Assembly (NCBI RefSeq): GCF_003432485.1
Contig: NZ_QVNQ01000008.1
Coordinates: 186,001-250,000 of the forward strand
Source of the DNA: Actinomadura spongiicola
GTDB lineage: Bacteria > Actinomycetota > Actinomycetes > Streptosporangiales > Streptosporangiaceae
Length of the DNA: 64,000 nucleotides
Reading direction: 5' to 3'
The notes under the pieces are model-generated. The model had not been told where the DNA came from. It worked only from the letters and a program-made list of their open reading frames with translations, and made no database searches. Each line of letters starts with the position of its first letter. Positions within the stretch are counted from its first letter, which is position 1. This document shows positions 58,035 to 64,000 of the stretch, one piece after another. The position numbers and the translations under genes are program-made.

Positions 58035-60023
58035 ATGAGTGCACGACGGTTCTTGTCACGGTTCCTTCGTTTACGGCGGACGGGGCGGCGCCACAAGGCC
58101 CCGCCCTCGCACCTCGACCTCCCGGAACTGAGCGCCCCCCGGTGGCACGCGCGGGACGCGGAACTCGCCGAGACGGGGATGGGCACGGTCGCGCGACGGC
58201 TTCCCGCGGTGATCGTCCAGGCGGCGGGCCTGGCGTGGCGGGCCAGTCGCGTCGACACGGCCGCGACGATCTCCCTCAACCTCGTCGCCGGGATCTTCAC
58301 GGCGTTCTGGCTGCTCGCCACGACCGGGGTGCTCACCGCGCTGTTCAGCGCCGGTCCGACACCCGACCGGGTCCGCGACGCGCTGCCGTCGCTGGCGCTG
58401 GTGGCGGTCGCGGTGGCGCTGCGCGCGGGCCTGCAGGCGTGCGCGGGCTGGTCGCAGTCGCGGCTGGATCCGCAGGTCCAGCGGCTCGCCGAACTCCGGC
58501 TGTACGAGGCCACGACCGCCGTGCACCTCGCCGCGCTCGACGACTCCGACTTCCTCGACGACCTGCAACGCGCCAAGTTCCGCGGCCTGACGTCGGCGGC
58601 GCGGGTCGTCCAGCAGGCGGTGGACGTGCTCACCGGCGCCGTGGGCATGGTCGCGGCGGCCGGAACGCTCGGAGTGCTGCACCCGGTGCTGCTGCCCCTG
58701 CTGCTCCTCACCGCCGTCCCGGAGGGCTGGGCGTCCGTCCGCAGCGCTCGGATGCGGTACCTGACGATGCTGACGCTGGTCGAGGTCGCGCGGCGGAAGT
58801 GGATCCTGTCGGACCTGATGGTCGACCGGGAGCACGCCGCCGAGGTGCGCTCGTTCACCATGCGGGGGTTCCTGCTCGACCAGTACGACCGGTCGGCGGC
58901 CTATCAACGGTCCGTCGAACTGGACCTCGCCCGCCGCCAGACCATCGCGAGGGTCACCGGGGACGTGCTGAAGGGCGTCGCGATGGCCACCGTCTACATC
59001 GCGCTGGGCCTCCTGCTGTGGAAGGGGACGGTGCCGCTGGCGGTGGCGGGCACGGCGGTGCTCGCCATCAGGACGGGCCAGTCCTCCCTCGTCAACCTGG
59101 TGTACGCCGTCAACCAGTGCTACGAGGAGGGCCTCTACTTCGGCGACTACCTGGACTTCTGCGCCAAGGCCGAGGACAGGGTCCCGCGCCGCGCGCTGCC
59201 GTCCGCCCCGTCCGACGGGACGAAGCCGCGCGGGCGGCTTCCCGACGCCTTCGCGCGCATCACCGTGGACGACGTCACGTTCACGTACCCGGGCGCGGAC
59301 ACGCCGTCGCTCAACGGCATCTCCCTGCGGCTGCGCGAGGGCGAGGTGGTCGCGCTCGTCGGCGAGAACGGCTCGGGCAAGACGACCCTCGCGAAGGTCA
59401 TGGCCGGGCTCTACGACCCGGACTCCGGTGAGGTCCGGTGGGACGACGTGCCGCTGAGGACGGTCGCGCAGCAGGACGTGTGGGAGCGCGTCGCCGTCAT
59501 CGCGCAGGAGTACACGCACTGGCCGATGACCGCCCGGCAGAACATCACGATGGGCCACGGCGACCACGCGCCCGGGGACGACGGATCGGAGGACCCGGAG
59601 ATGCTCGCCGCCGCCCGCGCGTCCGGGGCCGACGAGGTCGTCGACGGGCTCGTCCGCGGCTACGACACGTTGCTGGACCGCCGGTTCAAGGACGGCGCGG
59701 ACCTGTCGGGCGGCCAGTGGCAGCGGCTCGCCGTCGCCCGCGGCTTCTTCCGGGACGCGCCGCTGCTGATCTGCGACGAGCCCACCGCGGCCATGGACGC
59801 GCGGGCCGAGCACCACCTGTTCGAGCGGATCCGCACGCACGCCGACGGCCGGACCGTCCTGCTGATCACGCACCGGCTGGCCAGCGTCCGCTACGCCGAC
59901 CGGATCTACGTGCTGGAGCACGGCAAGGTGATCGAGGAGGGCGACCACGCCTCGCTGATGGCGGTGGACGGCGTCTACGCCGAGCTGTACTCCCTCCAGG
60001 CCGCCGCCTACGGGGCCACCTAG
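58035..60023 (+). CDS. ABC exporter, fused membrane and ATPase domains
   Basis: A 662-residue half-transporter. Residues 60-390 form a six-helix membrane domain (SLNLVAGIFTAFWLLATTGV and others). The ATPase domain follows: Walker A GENGSGKTT, Q-loop IAQEYTHWPM, signature LSGGQWQRLAVARG, Walker B LLICDEPTAAMD and the switch His in LITHRL. It resembles exporters found with peptide natural products, but no biosynthetic gene is nearby; the substrate is unknown. GGAGG precedes the ATG at 58035, and the frame upstream of it is spurious. Confidence 0.9.
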   Translation: MSARRFLSRFLRLRRTGRRHKAPPSHLDLPELSAPRWHARDAELAETGMGTVARRLPAVIVQAAGLAWRASRVDTAATISLNLVAGIFTAFWLLATTGVLTALFSAGPTPDRVRDALPSLALVAVAVALRAGLQACAGWSQSRLDPQVQRLAELRLYEATTAVHLAALDDSDFLDDLQRAKFRGLTSAARVVQQAVDVLTGAVGMVAAAGTLGVLHPVLLPLLLLTAVPEGWASVRSARMRYLTMLTLVEVARRKWILSDLMVDREHAAEVRSFTMRGFLLDQYDRSAAYQRSVELDLARRQTIARVTGDVLKGVAMATVYIALGLLLWKGTVPLAVAGTAVLAIRTGQSSLVNLVYAVNQCYEEGLYFGDYLDFCAKAEDRVPRRALPSAPSDGTKPRGRLPDAFARITVDDVTFTYPGADTPSLNGISLRLREGEVVALVGENGSGKTTLAKVMAGLYDPDSGEVRWDDVPLRTVAQQDVWERVAVIAQEYTHWPMTARQNITMGHGDHAPGDDGSEDPEMLAAARASGADEVVDGLVRGYDTLLDRRFKDGADLSGGQWQRLAVARGFFRDAPLLICDEPTAAMDARAEHHLFERIRTHADGRTVLLITHRLASVRYADRIYVLEHGKVIEEGDHASLMAVDGVYAELYSLQAAAYGAT

Positions 60024-60086
60024 ACGAAGCGACCGGTTCCGGCCGATCCAGCCCGATTTCACCGGCCCGCGGCGGGCGAGAACGGC

Positions 60087-60674
60087 ATGATCGCGATCAT
60101 GAGGATGCGAACGATGTTCACAATGGTGGCCGCGGCCGGAGCGACCGCCGCGCTGGCCGGGTGCGGTGGCGACGGATCGAAGGCGTCCCCCACGGCGACC
60201 GTCACGGTGACGGTCACGGCCAAGGCGGCGGGCGGTGCGCCGGAGGACCCGTTGACGCGCCCGACGGGACGATCGCTGAACGCGGCGCAGGTGCTCACCG
60301 GGTTACGGAGGGTCGGTATGCCGATCAAGGTGGCCGTGGTCTACACGGCGCGCACGGACCCGAACGGACACCTGGGACGGCCGAGACGGTACACGAGCAA
60401 GGCGGCCTGCACGGATCGCAGGGTCCCGAAGGCGAAGCTCGCGAACACCGAGCACGGTTCGGTGGAGCGGGGCTGCGGAGTCGAGGTCTACCCGACAGAG
60501 GCCGGGGCTCGGGCGCGGTCGGAGTACATCCAGCAGACCCTCGGCGCGCTGGACGGGGTGGCGGGCTCCGAGTACCACTACGTGAAGGGCGGGATCCTGC
60601 TGCGGGTCTCGGGGTTCCTGACGCCGGCGCAGGCCAAGCAGTACGAGACCGCGCTGGCCCGCGTGACGGGGTAA
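60087..60674 (+). CDS. Small lipoprotein of unknown function
   Basis: A 195-residue predicted lipoprotein: a basic start, hydrophobic core and lipobox LAGC with Cys26. A Thr/Val-rich spacer leads to a small domain (LRRVGMPIKVAVVYTARTDP, CGVEVYPTEAGARARSEYIQ, YHYVKGGILLRVSGFLTPAQ). Two Cys pairs may form disulfides. I do not recognise a named family. It lies 63 bp after the ABC exporter and could be co-transcribed. Confidence 0.75.
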   Translation: MIAIMRMRTMFTMVAAAGATAALAGCGGDGSKASPTATVTVTVTAKAAGGAPEDPLTRPTGRSLNAAQVLTGLRRVGMPIKVAVVYTARTDPNGHLGRPRRYTSKAACTDRRVPKAKLANTEHGSVERGCGVEVYPTEAGARARSEYIQQTLGALDGVAGSEYHYVKGGILLRVSGFLTPAQAKQYETALARVTG

Positions 60675-60735
60675 CACCGAACCGTGCTCCGCCAGAGCAG
60701 TCCACGCGGCGGACCGCTGCCTGCTCCGGAGAACC

Positions 60736-61047
60736 CTCAGCCCCACGCGAACGCGTGACCCACCCGGCGCAGCAAAGCCGAAAGCATGCAAAACCGGACG
60801 AATCGCGAAACGATGCGCGTTCACCTAGGCCCGGTCGCGCAGCGAGCCGCAAGGCGAGCGGAGTGGGCCGGGCCTGTACTGAATACAGCGACCTCAGCCC
60901 GTGCGAACGCGTGACCCGCCTGGTGGAGCGATGCCGGAGGCGAGCGGAACCGGCGGAGCGCGAAGCGATGCCGCGTTCGCCCCAGGAACGGTCATGTAGC
61001 GAGCCGCCAGGCGAGCGCAGTGGGCCGGGCCTGCAATAAGTACGACC
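60736..61047. repeat. Two tandem repeats of about 156 bp
   Basis: Units start at about 60736 and 60892. Shared blocks are CTCAGCCC, GCGAACGCGTGACCC, GAGCCGC(A/C)AGGCGAGCG and AGTGGGCCGGGCCTG. They diverge by scattered changes and small indels. The block ends at the stop codon of the AAA gene and contains no supported gene. Confidence 0.7.
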
Positions 61048-64000
61048 TAGATGTAGGGGCCGATGGGAGGGTCGGCGGGTGGCGCGTCCGGCAGGTCGAC
61101 CGGGCGCAGCAGCCCGACCTCGGTGGAATCGATTCCGGCGGGCGCCTCGTCGTGTGCGGCGGTGATGCGCCGCGCCTGCCGGGAGATCGCCGCCTCCAGC
61201 AGGTTCCGGGCGAGCCGGGCGTTGCCGAACGAGGCGTCCCGCGGATGGGCGGCGACGAGCCGGCGCAGCGCGGGAAGGACGCCCGGCGCAAGCGCGAACC
61301 CCGCCTGCGCCGCCATGAACTCGAAGATCGTGACGAGTTCGTCGGAGGAGTAGTCGGGGAAGCGCAGCAGCTTCGGGAACCGGGACCTCAGGCCCGGGTT
61401 GGCCTCCAGGAACCGTTCCATCTCGCCGTCGTAGCCGGCGACGATGACCACCAGGTCGTCGCGATGCTCCTCCATCAGCCGGAGCAGTTCCGCGATCGCC
61501 TCGTGGCCGAAGTCGCGGGGGTCGCCGCCCGCCGACGACAGCGCGTACGCCTCGTCCACGAACAGGACGCCACCGAGGGCGCGTTCGACGGCGGCCCGCA
61601 CCCGCGGCCCGGTCTGCCCGATGAACTCGGCGACGAGGTCCGCGCGGGTGACCTCCACCAGGTGCCCGGACGACAGCAGGCCGAGCCGCGCGTAGACGGC
61701 GGCGACCAATCGGGCGATCGTCGTCTTCGCGGTGCCGGGGTTGCCCATGAACACCATGTGGCGGGACGGGGGCGCCGGCGCCAGCTTGGCGTCGCGCCGC
61801 AGCTGCTCGGCGCGGACCTCGGCGACCAGGGACGCCACCTCCCGCTTGATGTCGGCCAGGCCGATCAGCCGCTCGATGTCGGCGAGCGGGTCGCCGGGCA
61901 CGTCGTCGCGGCCGCGGCTGAGCGTGTCCGGCACGTCCTCGGGGAGGATCTCGTCGAGCGACTCGGTCTCGTCGACGACGCCGTCGGCGAGGACGCGGCG
62001 GCCCTGCATCGCCACCGCACGGTCCAGCAGGTGGATCATCGCGCGGGCGTTGCCGAACCCGCGTTCGCGCGGGGCGGACTCGGTGAGCTCGCGGACCTTG
62101 TCGAGGACGCCGGGGGCCAGCGCGAAGCCCGAGTCGGCGGCCTTGGCCGCGAACACCTCGACCAGCTCGGCCACGGTGAGGTCGGGGAACCGGACGGTGC
62201 GGGGGAAGTGCGCGGCGAGGTCGGGGTGCGCCTTCAGCAGCCCGTTCACCTCGGCCTCCGGGCCGGTGAGGACGACGACGAGGTCCTCGCTGTGCGCCTG
62301 GACGCCGGTGAGCAGCACGTCCAGGACCTCGCGACCGCGGGCGGCGTCCGGCGCGGCCGACACCAGCGCGTGCGCGTCGCGGACGACCAGGACCCCGCCG
62401 TGCGCCTGCTCCACCGCCCGGCGGACCCGCAGGACGCTCTCGCTGGCGTACTCGCCGAGCAGGTCGGCGCGTTCCACCTGGACGAGGTGACCCGACGACA
62501 GCAGCCCGAGGTCGGCGTAGATGCGGCCGAGGATCCCGGCGACCTTGCTCTTGCCGGTGCCCGGGTTCCCGGTGAACACCAGGTGGCGGGGCCGCGTCCG
62601 CGCCGTCATCCCGGCCTCGCGGCGCAGGCGCGCCGCCCTGGCCTCGGCGACCAGCGCGTCCACCTCCCGTTTGGCGGATTCGATTCCGGCGCAGGCGGCC
62701 AGCTCGGCGAACGGGTCGCTGTCGGCGGGACGGCCCGGGATGAGCCGCTGCGGCAGGTCGTCCACCGTGACCCGTGGCCGCGGGACTCGCGGCGGCGTGG
62801 CTTGCGGCGAGGCGCCGTTCGTACCGGTGTCCGATCCGTTCCGGGCGCGCAGCGCGGCGGCCGCGACCGCTTGGCCCGCCATGTGCTCGACCAGCCGCGC
62901 GCCGCGCAGGTTCCGCAGCGGCGGGGTGCGGGCGAGCACCTCGCCCGCCGCCGCGGCCACGTCCACGGCGACGTCCGCCCCGCGACGCGCGACGGCCCGC
63001 GCGAACAGCTCGGCGAAGTCGTCGCCGCCGAAGTCGCGGGTGCGGGCCACGTCGAACGACCGCACGAGCGCCGGGTTCGCGTCGAACAGCCGCCGGTCGC
63101 CGCCGGGGCGGCACAGCGCGACGACGTCGAGGGACGGCGAGCGCGCCATGAGCCGCCGCAGCTCCTCCACGGCGGCGGCGCCGCACCGCTCGTGCGCGGC
63201 GAGCTTCTCCAGGTCGTCCACGACAAGGATCGACCCGGCCTCCAGGCAGTCGCGGACGCGGGCCTGGAGCCACAGGACGGCGTCGCTCACCCCGAGCGAC
63301 GCGAACACCTGGTCGGAGATCCACAGCGCCTCACGGACCGCGCCGCGTTCGGCGAGCGCGCGTTCGACGGTCTCGGCGGCGGTGCCCTTGCCGGTGCCCT
63401 CCGGACCGGACACCAGCAACCGGACGGGACGCTCCCCCGCCAGACGCGCCGCCACCGCGTCCACGACCACCCGTGACAGTTCCGGCTGCCCGACCAGCGT
63501 GTCCTCGACGGCCTCGACGGCCTCGCCGCCCTCCCGGTCGCGCGGCCGTTCGGCACGGGCCTCGTCCCGGCCGTCGCCCAGCGACGCGCCGAGCGCGTTG
63601 ACGACCCGCCGCATCGTGAACAGCCGCCGCACGTCGGCCTGGAACAGGCGCACGGGCACCCGGCAGCGCGGGCTGACCGCCGCGTCGGGCAGCCCCTGGA
63701 CCGCGCCGGTGACGCGCACCGCCATGTCCAGCCAGGCGCGGGCCGCGTCCGCCTCCCCCGCGACCAGGCCGCGGGCCAGCCACGCGCGCACCTCCTGCTG
63801 CCACGCGTCGGCGGCGAAGCCACCGCGGGCCGCGCGGAACCGCTCCTCCACGTTCTCGTAGCGCGTCGTGCCGAGGACCACCGCCAGCTCGGCGGGGACG
63901 ACGGCGGCCTCGGCCGCCAGCAGCAGGCGGGCGAGCGCCACGTCGGGCTCGTCGCCGTCCGCGACGGCCCCGGCCAGGCGCTCGTGGGCGGCGTCGAGGC
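61047..64000 (-). CDS. Multi-AAA (CbxX/CfxQ-like) ATPase, cut by window end
   Basis: The frame is still open at base 64000, so the N-terminus is missing. At least 984 residues are visible. Three AAA modules follow each other: module 1 with GPEGTGKGT and ILVVDD; module 2 with GNPGTGKS and VLVVRDAH; module 3 with GNPGTAKTT and VLFVDEAYALSS. Modules 2 and 3 are CbxX-like, as in EccA of type VII secretion and in Rubisco activases, and are clearly duplicates (LGLLSSGHLVQVERADLL and LGLLSSGHLVEVTRADLV). The N-terminal visible region is helical. Module 2 lacks the Walker B Glu. Partners are not visible in the window. Confidence 0.85.
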   Translation of the reverse strand, partial: LDAAHERLAGAVADGDEPDVALARLLLAAEAAVVPAELAVVLGTTRYENVEERFRAARGGFAADAWQQEVRAWLARGLVAGEADAARAWLDMAVRVTGAVQGLPDAAVSPRCRVPVRLFQADVRRLFTMRRVVNALGASLGDGRDEARAERPRDREGGEAVEAVEDTLVGQPELSRVVVDAVAARLAGERPVRLLVSGPEGTGKGTAAETVERALAERGAVREALWISDQVFASLGVSDAVLWLQARVRDCLEAGSILVVDDLEKLAAHERCGAAAVEELRRLMARSPSLDVVALCRPGGDRRLFDANPALVRSFDVARTRDFGGDDFAELFARAVARRGADVAVDVAAAAGEVLARTPPLRNLRGARLVEHMAGQAVAAAALRARNGSDTGTNGASPQATPPRVPRPRVTVDDLPQRLIPGRPADSDPFAELAACAGIESAKREVDALVAEARAARLRREAGMTARTRPRHLVFTGNPGTGKSKVAGILGRIYADLGLLSSGHLVQVERADLLGEYASESVLRVRRAVEQAHGGVLVVRDAHALVSAAPDAARGREVLDVLLTGVQAHSEDLVVVLTGPEAEVNGLLKAHPDLAAHFPRTVRFPDLTVAELVEVFAAKAADSGFALAPGVLDKVRELTESAPRERGFGNARAMIHLLDRAVAMQGRRVLADGVVDETESLDEILPEDVPDTLSRGRDDVPGDPLADIERLIGLADIKREVASLVAEVRAEQLRRDAKLAPAPPSRHMVFMGNPGTAKTTIARLVAAVYARLGLLSSGHLVEVTRADLVAEFIGQTGPRVRAAVERALGGVLFVDEAYALSSAGGDPRDFGHEAIAELLRLMEEHRDDLVVIVAGYDGEMERFLEANPGLRSRFPKLLRFPDYSSDELVTIFEFMAAQAGFALAPGVLPALRRLVAAHPRDASFGNARLARNLLEAAISRQARRITAAHDEAPAGIDSTEVGLLRPVDLPDAPPADPPIGPYI

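Noticed and set aside
58071..60062. Minus-strand open frame opposite the ABC exporter
   Set aside because: The plus strand carries all ABC motifs; the translation here is Arg/Val/Gly/Asp-rich and featureless.
61020..63476. Plus-strand open frame of 818 codons opposite the AAA gene
   Set aside because: Antisense to conserved Walker motifs; composition artefact.
1..64000. tRNA or rRNA genes and insertion sequences
   Set aside because: I looked for cloverleaf-like ends, CCA-type arms and transposase motifs in gaps and found none convincing.

Overview
The window is high-GC DNA from an actinomycete. A WhiB protein, DUF6777 and DUF4429/SHOCT proteins, an LCP protein, an HspR-type (HAIR) operator upstream of lon and many apparently leaderless genes all point that way. 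A Streptosporangiales or Actinomadura-like host is my best guess, but no rRNA or other marker is present to fix the genus. The window is chromosomal and gene-dense, with no insertion sequence, CRISPR array, rRNA or tRNA that I can see.

Layout. 0-4 kb: the end of a MoxR AAA+ ATPase, a DUF5682 protein and a VWA protein (the YehL-YehM-YehP type trio), translationally coupled. 4-22 kb: a Ser/Thr kinase divergent from a DUF6777 lipoprotein; a Zn-type ArsR repressor with a His-rich CDF exporter; a lipid kinase; a P1 peptidase/TetR unit divergent from an amino-acid permease; SDR, epimerase and GroES-like genes; a MarR/beta-propeller divergent pair; sbcCD; and a split RibD. 22.3-38.8 kb: a siphovirus-type tail gene set on the minus strand, described below. 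39-46 kb: a sugar ABC transporter with an IolG-like dehydrogenase, then lon. 46-64 kb: phosphotransferase, MarR-GNAT fusion, small membrane proteins, SWIM + DUF6493 genes (further partners of the MoxR-type system), ogt, TetR, glutathione peroxidase, two tiny membrane paralogues, an LCP protein, an ABC exporter, a lipoprotein and a large multi-AAA (CbxX-like) protein cut by the window end.

The most interesting region is 22.3-38.8 kb. Read on the minus strand it gives tail terminator, tail tube, tail assembly chaperones joined by a probable -1 frameshift, tape measure, distal tail protein, Gp37-like hub, two tail proteins, a PhoD-type phosphoesterase, small membrane proteins, a holin candidate and an amidase. 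There is no terminase, portal, capsid, integrase or replication gene. This is the gene content expected of a domesticated non-contractile tail particle (F-type tailocin) with its own lysis genes. A 5.6-kb block splits the tail module between the chaperones and the tape measure. It carries three DUF4429-SHOCT paralogues on the opposite strand, a small HTH protein, a zinc-ribbon protein, a WhiB protein and a divergent pair of XRE regulators. One paralogue still carries, upstream, a decayed copy of the tape-measure start region, so it arose by segmental duplication in or from this locus.

Regulation visible in the sequence: many genes have a TANNNT hexamer 6-7 nt before the start codon and no Shine-Dalgarno, which suggests leaderless transcripts. 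Clear palindromes sit before arsR, between TetR/permease and MarR/propeller genes, before the MarR-GNAT gene and before lon. Two tandem leader units, each with a hairpin, precede the tail operon.
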